Positions 10,999-21,872 of a stretch of 64,000 bases of DNA are shown here, piece by piece. Under the pieces are notes generated by a model. The model was given only the letters and a program-made list of their open reading frames with translations. It had not been told where the DNA came from and ran no database searches. This DNA comes from Panaeolus papilionaceus. Its lineage: Eukaryota; Basidiomycota; Agaricomycetes; Agaricales. The number at the start of each line of letters is the position of its first letter. The first letter of the stretch is position 1. The stretch spans positions 868,001-932,000 of the forward strand of contig JADNRZ010000002.1 in assembly GCA_015501605.1 (NCBI GenBank), given 5' to 3'. A program made the translations under genes and the position numbers.

Positions 10999-12528
10999 TT
11001 AATATCCGTAGCCAGAGCTACCTCCGCTGGAGCTTCCGTAGGAAGAGCCAGAAGATCCGTAGCTAGACCCGTAGCTTGATCCGTAGCTGCCGCTTTGGGA
11101 AGCAGCGGTGGTAGCAGCAGGAGGAGGTGGGGCATAGCTGGAGTAGCTGGGAGGGGTCAACCAGTACTTGGACTTGCACTAAAAAAACATAAGCAGATGC
11201 TGCTAAGTGATGAAAATTTATCTTACCGTGCCCAAGCAATCAGTGAGACCAGTCTGGAGGACGACCTGGACTTGCGTAGTTGTGGCAGTGGCAGTCTCGG
11301 TTGCAGTGGCTGTAGCGACGGACAACGAGGTCACGGTTTGCACGTATGTCCTGTCCTCAGTGCGAACGGATGTAACAGTGTTCACAAGAGTCTTGGTGTT
11401 ATCAATGGTCTGGGTTGAGAGCCAGACAGAGGTAACAGTGGTTGGCTGGACGTAGGTACTGATTTGGGTAACCGTGGCAAAGTCGGTCATCGTTTGCGTG
11501 AGGGTAGCGGTTTGAACAGACGTAACAGCGTCGGTGACGGTGGCTGTCTTCGTCTCCAGAACAGTCTGGGTGTTGTCAATGACATTGGTCGTCGTCCAGA
11601 TCTTTATGTACGTAGTCGGCTGGATGATGGTGCTCAACTGAGTCTGGGTCACAAACATTGTCTCCTTAACTGTCTGGGTAGCGGTGTCAGTTTGAGTTGC
11701 TGTCTGGGTATAGACGTTCGTCTGGGTCATGGTTTCAGTGGCCGTCAGAGTGTGCTGGATAACCTGAGTCTTGTCGATAATCTCAGTAGAAACCCAGACA
11801 CGGGTGGTGGGCATGAGCTCGACGGATGTAACGACTTGAGTAACAGTATTGATATCAGTCATGACCTTGGTAACCGTCTCGTGCATGGTAACCGTGGTTG
11901 GAACCACCATGGTAGATACCTAGGGGGACGCAATGGGCGTTAAAAATATGATCAAAGTCCACAAAGAAGGCTACATACCTGAGTAACAGTGGCTGTGACA
12001 GTCTGTACACTCTGATATCCTCCTCCATACCCATAGCCGCCGCAGTGGCTTGATAAAATGCTAGATTAGCTTTTCTGCTCTAAGTTTTGAACAAATTTGC
12101 CTTACCCATTGTTGATGTTGATGACTGTCGTGCCGTAGCAGCCAGAATCCGTGTACTAAAAGTAGTTTGCCGATCAATTACCATGTGATGAGCGAAATCA
12201 CCGTCTGTTAACGTACCCAAGACTCCTTGCCACACGTCCCGTCCGACTGTTTCTTCCATCCATAACCGCAATCCATGCTCTTGTATCCTCCAGCTTGCAT
12301 CGAGGAGTAGGGCATGATCGAGTAGTAATCGACGGAGCTCGAGGGGGCGGCCGTCTGTTGCGAAGGAGCCGCACCGTAACCATAACCGGCGGCCATGTCA
12401 GTGGGAGTAGGAGTGGGCATCGACATCGCTGGGGTCTCTGAATCCACGGGGACCATCGACACACCCATAACGCTGATTTGAGCGACAGCTGCGCTTGCAA
12501 GGGAAAGACCAAAAAGAATCGACTTCAT
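10999..12528 (-). CDS. Secreted Thr/Ser/Tyr-rich repeat protein
   Basis: I do not recognise a family. The ATG at 12528 opens a clear signal peptide (MKSILFGLSLASAAVAQ). The mature protein begins with a Pro/Ser/Tyr-rich segment and a small Cys-containing region (SMDCGYGWKKQSDGTCG, then SGCYG). From 11910 down to 11226 one long exon encodes Thr/Val-rich sequence with three degenerate units about 70 residues apart, recognised by VWVSTEIIDKTQV, IWTTTNVIDNTQT and VWLSTQTIDNTKT. The last exon has a Pro cluster (APPPPA) and a Gly-Ser-Tyr tail with repeated YGSS. High Thr content suggests O-glycosylation and a cell-wall or extracellular role, which is inference. There is no hydrophobic C-terminal segment that would suggest a GPI anchor. 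The splice pattern at 11940-12220 is approximate. Confidence 0.75.
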
Positions 12529-13110
12529 GTTGTTTTCAATGATTTTAATGCACTAAGCAAAGCTGGTCCAAAGGAAAGTGGGGCCGCTAAAAAAACGGTG
12601 GAAAATACGAAGGGGTGTAGAGCTGCGAGGCGTCGTCGAGGAGTAACGGGAAAGCGGTCTACGCTAGCCTTGGACACTGTCTTGCAGTAAAATGGCGCGA
12701 CGAGCAGCTATAGAGAGTAGATTATATATCGATGAGAGTGAATCCTGCAAGACGTCGATGAAACTTACCGCTCAAAAATGAATGTAAAAAAAAAAACGGA
12801 GAAGAACGAAACGAAGAGGAACGAAGAGGAAGGAGGGTAAGGGAAAAAAGACAAACTTGTCAGGAGGTATTTGAACTCCTGCCGCTGATCGGTCACCACC
12901 TCGCAACCATTGGCATGCACTCATCAGCTTCCCTCATCAACATATATCCAAGGTTATCTCGGTCCCTTTCCGTTGTTTCGGTTCTTCCATAATTTGTATA
13001 GAATGTGAGCAAAATAAAAAACCGCGCTGCCTATGATTGGACCATCAATAAACATATCAAACAGTTTGTCCCAGAAATTTCTATTTATTACACAAATCCC
13101 TAAGAACCTA
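12529..13110. other. Intergenic region with an eroded tRNA-like segment
   Basis: The promoter side of the secreted protein gene contains a poly-A stretch near 12785. At 12860-12935 (minus) a tRNA-like A/B-box arrangement is present, but no acceptor stem can be folded. I see no coding gene. Confidence 0.4.
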
Positions 13111-16100
13111 TCATGATGAAGAAAGTCGAGGATTAGCCAAAGATAATGGCTTGCTGCCCATAGATGCTGCCCGTGCTCCAAAGTCTCCATGAACATCCAA
13201 CAAAATTTTGAGCGCATTTCTTGCCCTGATTTTCGATAATTCATCGGGTCGGGATGTACTAAGGACGGTCTCCATTTGAGGGGTCTTTTCTGCCCAGGGG
13301 AACTGCACATGTTAGCGAAGGGGTGAGATAATATGAAAAACCGCAAATAGTAATCGAAGCTCACGGGAAACTGTAAAGCACCACCAATGATTTAGTATGA
13401 CAGACACCGCAAGTTATAATTAGAATGCTTACCGAAGTTTTGAGCGTTTCATAGGCTACATTGAAGACACGACGACCGTCATTATGAGTTCAACCATCAA
13501 ATGAACGAATGTCGCTTACCGAGAAGAGTAAAACCGAACTGGGGGCTACTACGGATAACACGAGCGGGTCCACCTTTGAATAGAGCTTTGAACCCCTCTT
13601 CACGGTCTGATAATAGAATGCATCAGTGTATCATTTTGATACAAGTTTTTGATTAACTTACAGATCTTGACAAATGCGTCGCGCAAGCCAGTGTAATTAG
13701 TCTGCCCCTTCTTTGCCTCAACCTGAAGTCTGGTCTTGACCACATCTGCAAATGTCGTATTAGTATACCAAGGCGCAGGTGACAAGGATTGAGGCTGTTA
13801 TGAAGGCAACAATCGTGTCAAGGAAGCATCACTCACCAGCAGGTGTTGTGAGGTAGGCGGCAGGCATGCCTCTGACAGTATCATCAGTACATCAAAGATC
13901 AAGTTAGCTTCATAAAAATAGTGGTATACGCACGCAATGCCAGCAGCGGCGAGTGTCTCAAGGAATGATAGCTTCTTCCCATTATAGCCTTCTTGGAAGA
14001 CATCACTCTTCAAGTGAGAATATGCGGTAAAGTAAATAGCAGAGAAAGGAATATCGCGTAGCAAGCAAGCAGATGATCCCTTGTACAAGCCGAGGATACC
14101 GAGTTGACGGATGATGTGAATGGCACCCTTTGGAACAGCACCTTCCACTTTGGCAGCTTCGCCTTGTACTTGGAGTCGAATCTTACTGTATGAAACACTT
14201 CAGTTTCCATCAAGCTGTTACGTCAATGGATGACACCTACACAATCTCCAGTGGGTTTGTAAACACCTGAAATAAAAGGAGTGGTGGTTATGTTTAAACT
14301 GTGATCGATAAGAGGAAATAGGTATCGGTACGCACAACTTGACATCCACCGGCGGCACCACCAGCGATCAACTCCCAGAAGACCTTGATGCGACCGGTCT
14401 CTGGGTCCATCGCTCGTCCTCGAATCAAATCATTGACGGTCAGTTTGATGGCTTTCTCAGGCGCTACACCCTAATAACCCCGTGAATATGAAAATCACAC
14501 TCATCATACATTTCCCCCTGAAGAGCACTTACGACTAGTTGGGGACCAAGGCCCCTGTAAAAGCCCAAAAAGCCCTCATTTCTGAGAATCTTCTTGGCAC
14601 AATCGATGCTGTTCTTATAAAGCAGTTGACCGACAACGGTCGAACGTTGGTTTTGCATCCTATAAAAGTATTGGTTGAGTATGCATGCGATCGCTAGTCA
14701 TGAAAGGCTTGTTACCGTGTCTAGGTGGACGGATATACGATCAGAATCTGGCAGCACTGCAAACGGTCTGGGAAAAGGAAACACACCTTGACTGATAGGG
14801 AGAAATTACGACATAAGTACATATTCACGTCTCAAAGAAGAACAAGGACTTACCCATATCAATAGGGTATACAATGGTCGCACCGACAGCACCAGCAATA
14901 CCTGTCAAAGAGAATTTTAACACTTAAAAAAAGGCAACACGATATTTTCAACATACCACCCAATCCGAAATTGTACGCAGAATGTGCAATATTATTCAAC
15001 ACTGAGGTCTTGACAGGGGGCTTTTCGCGAAGGGCCTCATGGGGTGGCCTCCACCTTGGGTCAAGAAGTTGAGCGAAGTCAATCAGGGCCAGTCGTTGCG
15101 TCGCAACACCACGGCCGGCAAAGTGGAAGATGATGTTTGCCTCCATGGGTGTAAACAGGGAGTAACGAGAGTTGGATGCGGCATAGTTGAGGAAGTCTGT
15201 TTGGTCAATTCTACCGTCTTTGCTCTTTGCGGTAGCTTCCCGGATGATCCTTTCGACCATGTCCATTTCTAAAGTTGACATGAATAAACGCGCGCTTATG
15301 GGTGTACACAGAAGCACAAACCTCTAATGACATTATAGAAGGCGACAACTTCCGAATATGATATACGTTGACCGGGACTCAAAGTGCAAAGGGTGGGCAG
15401 GCGATCTATGACAGCTTCTGATAGTTTATGGCCAGCAATTTCCTATGGAAGGGCAGATCAGCACGCGTCGTCTCGAGATCGACTGGTCGGCGCACTAAGA
15501 TGATCCGTTTAAATTCGTCAGGTCTAATAAATCCGTCTTGATCCTTGTCTAGGTATTGGAAAGCTTGACGCAGTCGCTCGCCCTGCAAGCCTTTCATAAG
15601 CTGCGTAAACTCATTATCTATAGGCAATAAACTATGAGATTTAAAATTTCCCCTCAAATCAAGGCACACTTACATCCCAACACATGTTGGCCATTTTTCG
15701 TGCCAAGGTATAATTTGACCCAATCGCTTTAGTGAATGTTAGCCGATAGATAGAATGTAGGAGGCTGTAGTGCGGCCTACCAATCGAAGTCAAAAGGGAT
15801 GGCGTCCGGACCGAGATTAGCAGAAAATACAGATTTGAACTCATTATAATCGATGTAGCCAGAGTGGTCGCTGAGAGAGAGAACGAGTCACCTGACATTA
15901 GGGGGTGGAATAAAAATAGAACAAGGATTGCCAACGCACACATCGAAGTATTGGAAAGCCATCCAATAATCGGCGTCGGGTCGCTTGAGAAGGGTCTGGA
16001 AGACAGTAAAGTCCTCCCATGAAACAAGACCGCGCCGTGTTGTGTCGGCGATACGGAATAGAATGGCATATTGTTCCCGTCCAATCTTTACGAGGTCGCC

Positions 16101-16606
16101 ACTGGGTGCAACAGCGTTGACAAAACTCTCTGGGTCGAGGAATCTATGAGGTTATGAAGTGAAAAAGCAAATTATGTTAGTATGGATCTGTAGTGATTTA
16201 GAGCGCTCGTTCCGATGAAATAAGGCAACAAAAGATTATTCTATTATGGAGGCCATAGGTCCCGTTGATTCATAAATAGCAGCATGCCAAAACAGACGCA
16301 CGACCAATGACAAAAACAGGGTTCTTGTCGTCATTCGAGAGGATGAGAAGCAACAATGGGATGAAATGGACGATACGCGGGCATGTGACTGTAGAAATGG
16401 TTGGTTGATACTCACTTCTCGCCATTCACCTCCTTTGAATTGTTATCGAATGTTCGCCTCCATCTCTTTAGCTCGTTTTCAGGGACAGCAACAGCAGTTC
16501 TAACTGTCTGAAGAGCCGCTGCTTTCAACGTTGACCTTGCACCTTCCTGGGTCTCGGGTGAATCTGCATGAATTGTCGGGAATACGCGGGACCAGATGGA
16601 TGTCAT
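13111..16606 (-). CDS. Mitochondrial aspartate/glutamate carrier (Aralar/citrin type)
   Basis: A many-exon gene runs from the ATG at 16606 ([10 protein letters not shown]) to a stop at 13111. The N-terminal half carries EF-hand units, with clear loops in [11 protein letters not shown] and [13 protein letters not shown], followed by a linker. The C-terminal half is a mitochondrial carrier with three signatures: [29 protein letters not shown] and [15 protein letters not shown]. This architecture defines the calcium-responsive aspartate/glutamate carrier of the inner membrane, part of the malate-aspartate shuttle. The last exon (13111-13308) encodes a hydrophilic tail beginning [14 protein letters not shown] longer ORF over the same bases in another frame lacks carrier features and is a shadow. 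Only the central exon boundaries are estimated. Confidence 0.9.
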
Positions 16607-17019
16607 GGTTCAAGTTGTTGTCCTTCTGCTCTCCTAAAGAAAAGATGTAGGAAAGTAAAAAAAGGGTATCGAGTAGTTAGAGAGAGAATAGATGCAAAGG
16701 AAAGAATGAAAGGGGGATGGATGGGATTCAAGGTATTAAGCCGACTATCCACTTCAATTTCACTAAACGCGTTTCAAAATTTTTATTCTTGCGGGGTTAA
16801 CATTCCCCGCTTTGGTCAATATCATCCTTCAATCGATACCTCCGATTTATCCGGCCTCACTCCGGATTTCTAGTCCGCTTATCCTACTTTCCGGAATACC
16901 TCCGGCTTGGATCAACGCAACCCCGCAAAATAATCATGCACCTCTGCTCATGATAAGCTATCTACATATCCCTTATCTATACTCATATTCAACATATACC
17001 GCACTGTACTCACTGTGTG
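16607..17019. other. Intergenic region
   Basis: This is the promoter side of the aspartate/glutamate carrier and the 3' flank of TRM5. I see nothing else in it. Confidence 0.5.
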
Positions 17020-19015
17020 TCATGCCTTTGAAAACGCAACTTCACGTGGAAGGCGGAAACTAATGCAATACATCTCCTTGTTAGGTGCAACAGACCTTAC
17101 AAGGTGGAGGTTCATCTCGGAAACATCAATGGGATGTCCGAGTTTATCTTCAACCCGCTGGATTATCAATGAAACAAAATCGAGTCAGTAAAAATTGCCG
17201 TAGACCACCGCCCGCCGGCCAAAAATGAAACCCTGTACGAAATTTTATAAAATGACCCACCTGCAGAATATCCTTTAATGCCTTATCTGTTTCTAACTCT
17301 CTGGTAAAGCAATGACAATGGATCATGGGCATTTCCTCGTAGACCCCGCTTAAATTCCGACCGCCTGCTGAATCACCGCCATTTTCATCGCTTAATACTC
17401 CTCGGAATGCGTCAAGAAAAGTAATCGCAGAGTCCGGCAGATTCATCACAAAGTGTGAAATCCGCCGACGCTGCTCAGCTGGATTAGCAGTCACAGTAGA
17501 GGTGCCAGCAATTTCCGGGTTTCCTTGATCTGTTGCCAGTTTTTGTTGTTTCCTGCGTTCTCTCTCCTCTTGACTTCTACTCGGCTTCGGCCCTGTGTAT
17601 GCGGGGAAAGGTTCGTCATACACGCGCAGCACACTGGATCGGATGAAGTCGCGTCCATCTTCGCATGACACGCGTACGAGGTCTGTAACCTACCAATAAG
17701 AAACGAAGGTCGCAATTCAGCTTGCTGTCAAGTGCCTGGACGAGGTAGATAGGGGAGAAAATATAGCTCACTCGATTGTCTTGGACGTTCTTGGTCAAGT
17801 ATTTCGCGCTATTAGGATTTAGATCGTTGCCTAGCACAGCGCAACCTTTCCTCGCCGCCGGGACGGCGAAAGGTCCTACGCCCGCAAATACATCTACAAC
17901 GACCTCTCCTGCCTTGAAGAGTGACACAAGTCGTTCATGTTCCGTGTGTAAACGTGAGTTCCAGTACACTTGTGTGAAATCGAATGTAAAGCGACAGTCA
18001 GACTCGTGCTAGCAAATCAGAGCATATGATTAAATGTCGAGTTGTTCATTCGGTATAGTGCTGGCAAGACGTACATGTTCAACGACGTATTCTGGTTCGC
18101 CAGCAATTAATTCCATCTTAAAAAATCGGAACTTGGTATCGATGCTGTCCAGTTTGTTGACCACTGTCCGGACGCGTTTGTTTTTCTGAAATGCCTCCGT
18201 GAGTACTAGGGAACCGGAGCAAATGAGTGGATCCTACATCCAATATGAGCTGGCCAATGATATGCTTATACGGCAAATATTCCTCGTTGAGATTGACGTG
18301 GGCTAAAATAAAAGTATATAGTCAGTTTAATATCGACCCTTCGCCATGTGTCCACATACCAATGTGTCCAGTCATAGCAAACCCTGTAGGTGACCCTTCA
18401 CGCAACTCTTCAGGCAGGAAAGCCTGTAGGCATTCATCTAGTCGCCACGATGTTATCAACGGCTACAACGCGCAGAACTGAGTGAATACTCACCCGCTGT
18501 CCAGTAATCATAATCTAGATCGATCTCATAATTTACAAGTCCCTTCGACTCTCGATCCAAAAAGGCTTTGGCATCTGGTGAAATATCAGCTAGCTTACGT
18601 GTCTAATCAGCCGTTGTGCTCTCCAAAGAACGAAGAAAGAATGCAGGTGCATACACTTTTCAGAGACTCTCAAAAGCACCAATCGATCTCCATCTGGCTG
18701 AGAGGGATCGGACACAACGGTGCGCACTTTGGGCAGATCCATAAGACAGCTAATCCAACCGTCTGCGGTGTTAATAGTTTGACAGGAATGTACGCATGCA
18801 AGGACATACTTTCTCAGCTCATTGGCTTTCAGCAGTACTCGAGTCCGTTCTGGAGCTGTTTTTGCACCAATAACGCTCAACTTTTTGTGGAATAGTGATT
18901 TGTCAAGAGCATCTCGGGACCCGGTGTATGGTGGTGGTGAGGCATCCAAAAAAAGATGTCGTGACATAGCAATGCGAGTCCTCGACGTCGATGACAAGGT
19001 TCGTGCAAGAAACAT
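17020..19015 (-). CDS. TRM5: tRNA (guanine-37-N1)-methyltransferase TRM5
   Basis: The multi-exon gene ends at a TGA (17020-17022). The SAM-binding core is [17 protein letters not shown], followed by [11 protein letters not shown]. The catalytic-region signature [15 protein letters not shown] and the C-terminal IHCHCF are also present. Trm5 methylates G37 next to the anticodon and prevents frameshifting. The first ATG (19015) gives [17 protein letters not shown], an Arg/Ser/Thr-rich, acid-free leader typical of mitochondrial import; a second in-frame ATG (18967) gives MSRHLFLD and a likely cytosolic/nuclear form. A Lys/Arg-rich insert ([14 protein letters not shown]) sits between the SAM motif and NLPDSA. 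The tRNA-Glu gene lies 74 bp upstream on the same strand. Details of introns near 18480-18800 are approximate. Confidence 0.9.
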
Positions 19016-19089
19016 AAAAACTGAAGCTGGAGTCGATCAAATGACAAAACCGTGTTTAGCGTCTGTTTTTGGCTCAGGGTTGCAAAAAG

Positions 19090-19175
19090 TTCGGATACGG
19101 GGAATCGAACCCCGAGCTGCCGCGAGACACTCAAATGATGAGAGGCGGCAATGTTAGCCGTTACACCATATCCGA
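19090..19175 (-). tRNA. tRNA-Glu (anticodon CTC) with a 14-nt intron
   Basis: The minus strand folds as a complete cloverleaf. Acceptor strand TCGGATA pairs with TATCCGA, discriminator A is at 19090, and the T arm is CGGGGTTCGATTCCCCG. The anticodon stem is GCCGC/GCGGC with loop C-T-CTC-A-C. The anticodon occupies 19140-19142, and the intron 19125-19138 sits at the canonical place after base 37. A T5 run directly downstream on the minus strand is a Pol III terminator. Length without the intron is 72 nt. The A box (TGGTGTAACGG) matches eukaryotic tRNA-Glu and tRNA-Gln genes. Confidence 0.93.
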
Positions 19176-19285
19176 TTGATACAAACCACTGCTCGATGAC
19201 CTACAGAAAGGGGATGAACATCCAATGAAGCCTCACGTCATTACTCTTGTGACCAAATGCATTTGCTACTTGTCCCACAACTTTC

Positions 19286-20486
19286 ATGTCAAGCAATCTA
19301 CCATCTAAAGCTATACTACGACATGTCGTTGATGTGCATTGTCACCCAACAGACGCACCAGAAGGCGTATCAGGAAGCGCCATGGAGGAGCTTGAGATGA
19401 CCATCTGCGCAATGTCATCCATGTCATCCGATCAAGCGAAAGTGAAACGACTAGCGCTTGACTATCCAACCAAAGTTGTACCAGCGTTTGGCATGGTTTC
19501 TCTCTGATTTATGTAGGATAATTGTTCTCATTCTCTACGTGGTCAGAATAGGCTACCATCCTTGGTTCTCGCATCTCATATCATTAACGGAGAACGTGGG
19601 TAAAGAGGAGCATTATCGTTCTCTACTTCTCCCGCCCTCGAATGCAGATGCCTCCCTAGAATCAGAATTTAACAGCCTATTGCCCCATCTACCTGAGCCT
19701 CGGCCGCTGAAGGAGATCATAGCAGAAGTTCGCTCCAACTTAGAAGATATTCCGCAGGCTTTTGTTGGAGAAGTAGGCCTTGATCGCTCTTTCCGAGTCC
19801 CGTATGACTACCACGCAACCCCACGCGAACTTACTTCATTCGGAATTCCACTGCAACACCAACTCGCGATATTGGAAGCACAGATAGACCTCGCAATAGA
19901 GTTGGAACGGAATGTGAGTATTCATAGCGTCAAAAGCCAGCAGGCGACGGTCGACCTGCTCCAGAAAATGAAGAAGAAAGTTGGCGACGAAAAATTCCTC
20001 CGCATCAGCCTAGATTTACATAGTTGCGGTCTGAGTGCCCAGACGTGGCGAGATGTAGAGGCAAGTCAAAACCATTGACAAGTGGGGAATGCACTGACGC
20101 TTCTTTAGAAACGACACCCGAACGTGTTCCTTTCATTATCCTGTGTCATCAACAACAAACACTCCAACCACCGTGACTTGATTGCAATGTGTTCAGAGGA
20201 CCGAATCCTGGTTGAGTCAGATTACAACACCGTAAACATGTGCACGCCGCAGACCTGGGAGATGGTGAAGATTGTTTCGGAGGTTAGAGGATGGCCGGTG
20301 GAGACTGAATGGGACGAGAGTCTGGAACATGACCAGAGCAATGCACAGTGGGGAGTGGTACGGCGATTGGAGAGGAACTGGTTTCGATTCCGAGACGGTC
20401 ACCACAAAGCACCTGTGAAGAAGAACAGAAAACAACGAAACCAAGAGAAGCAGTACTACTATGACTCAAACGAAGAACAAGTGTAA
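19286..20486 (+). CDS. TatD-family metal-dependent hydrolase (Scn1-like)
   Basis: Exons 19286..19490, 19552..20060 and 20109..20486 give 363 residues. Metal ligands of the TatD amidohydrolase fold are visible: VDVHCH near the N terminus, GEVGLD, SIHSVK, LDLHSCG and LVESDYN. A long insert between the YHPW and GEVGLD segments and a basic C-terminal tail (APVKKNRKQRNQEK) match the fungal branch related to Schizosaccharomyces Scn1 (Cut9-interacting). TatD enzymes are 3'-5' exonucleases; activity of this branch is less certain. Both introns need GC donors: the second, GAG|gcaagt, is a textbook GC-AG site, and the first, TTTG|gcatgg, is weaker but is the only splice found that keeps the frame. The start is 110 bp from the tRNA-Glu 5' end, divergent. 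Confidence 0.88.
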
Positions 20487-20622
20487 TTCGCATTATGAAA
20501 TGACACGGAAGACTTTCAGTTTTCTTGCAAAGTGTAGTCATGAAAGCAGTGTGATTAGGAGCTAAAGCCCAATGGTATAAACATAAACAACAATATATAA
20601 GCTCACAAGTAAAGTCCTGGCC

Positions 20623-21606
20623 TTAACCAAAGACATAATGTAGAAGGATGAGGATGCAGGCTGCGATCACGACTCCCATTATCACAGCGTCTCGCCGTCT
20701 CCGCGTTTTGATCATAGAAATGACGTTGTTGATGCCAGGCATCGTTCCTATATGACTCATGATGAGTACAGGTGTATGTACATTATCATACTACATACCT
20801 AGCACTTGTACCATTCGTGTATTGATGCCTGCTAGCGAAGACCTCTGGCGAGAGAACTCGGAGCGAGTTTCATATGCTTGCCTGTCAATGACGTTTAGAG
20901 CTGAGTTAACTGAAAGATAAGCCTGCACATACTGAATCATATCATCTGTCATGCGATGCGAGCTGTCTATTCTCCCTCGCTCAGCAAGTAGAGAATCTGC
21001 TGCGGAAGACTTATACGCACTGTAGCACACAATGTTAGCAGAGCAGACCAATGTAGGAAAGGAGACAAAAACTAACTCGATATCGTTCCGCACTCCTGTT
21101 AGAAGGTTGGCCTGGTCAAATGCCGTCTTTACATTCGTCTACATGACAAGAGTTATTTAACAGAAGGACGAGTGAATACACTAGGCGCACCTTTGTCCGC
21201 TTCAACTCCCGCATGTTGTCCTGATACAGTTCCCTGTGACGCTGAATTGCACGCAGCATAGATGCCGACATTAAGTCAGGTGTACGCGCTAGTTCTGTTA
21301 ATTGTTCGTTGATCTCTTCCAACTAGAGAAAGTAAATTATCCAGCGTTAGCAAGCTAATGAGTAGAGTACAGCTGCGAGACGACAAATTTGTAGTTGTAA
21401 ATGAAACTCACCTTATTTGCTAGGTCATCTAATTCAGCTTCGAGATCTCTCCATCTTTCACCAGATCCAGTCGCCTCAACATCGTCATTTGCACCTGGTC
21501 CACCCCTTGATATGCTCGCGACAAGCTGCGAGTAGGTTGTGAGTTTAGCATCAAACAAGTTCTCGAGTGTTCTGCATTGGCGATGCAGTTGGTCGTAATT
21601 AGACAT
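20623..21606 (-). CDS. GOS1: Golgi SNARE GOS1 (GOSR1/GS28)
   Basis: Several small exons from ATG 21606 (MSNYDQLHRQCRTLENLFDA) to TAA 20623 encode a tail-anchored Qb-SNARE of about 230 residues. A helical N-terminal domain (EEINEQLTELA, LRAIQRHRELYQDNMRELKR) precedes the SNARE helix (LLAERGRIDSSHRMTDDMI and RQRSSLAGINTRM). After a conserved MPGINNVISMIKTRRRRD linker, a terminal membrane anchor (VIMGVVIAACILILLHYVFG) ends the protein. GOS1 acts in intra-Golgi and ER-Golgi vesicle fusion. The gene is divergent from the NTF2-like gene. Confidence 0.92.
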
Positions 21607-21872
21607 CGTTTAAAAGTCGTTATTGTTGAGTATGTAGCAACAAGTTCGTCTACAGGGACAGATGAAGTTAAAGAGTTAGGCACAGCGAAGGTGTTGACGT
21701 CGTTAAGTGGTTGAGGAGGCGCACGAGAGAGTTGCTCACCATTGTTTGCCGAGTCGGCATTTGCCGTTCAGCTCAATTGATAGCATTTTACTCTCACGGG
21801 TCATAATAGGGGTTCGAGCTCGAACCTCTGAAACTCATTGAGACAAGGTCATGTAAACTGCGCTCACCACTA
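21607..21872. other. Divergent promoter region with tRNA-like segment and 16-bp palindrome
   Basis: The spacer between GOS1 and the NTF2-like gene holds an A-box-like sequence (CAGCTCAATTGATAGC) followed by a near B-box, GGTTCGAGCTC, inside a perfect palindrome, ggttcgagctcgaacc. No acceptor or anticodon stem pairs properly and no T-run follows. It could be a decayed tRNA or a chance match. Confidence 0.3.

Noticed and set aside
11464..11943. Plus-strand ORF opposite the Thr-rich repeat gene
   Set aside because: Antisense shadow of the repeat exon; Gly/Leu/Asn-rich with no start context or domain.
12860..12935. tRNA-like segment on the minus strand (AGTTCAAAT loop with inverted CAGGAG/CTCCTG, T-run downstream)
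   Set aside because: The T loop would need nine bases, and no acceptor or anticodon stem can be paired. Probably a decayed tRNA or chance; not called as a gene.
12954..13364. 136-codon ORF overlapping the carrier's last exon
   Set aside because: It is in a different frame from the carrier; the in-frame exon 13111-13308 continues the protein properly.
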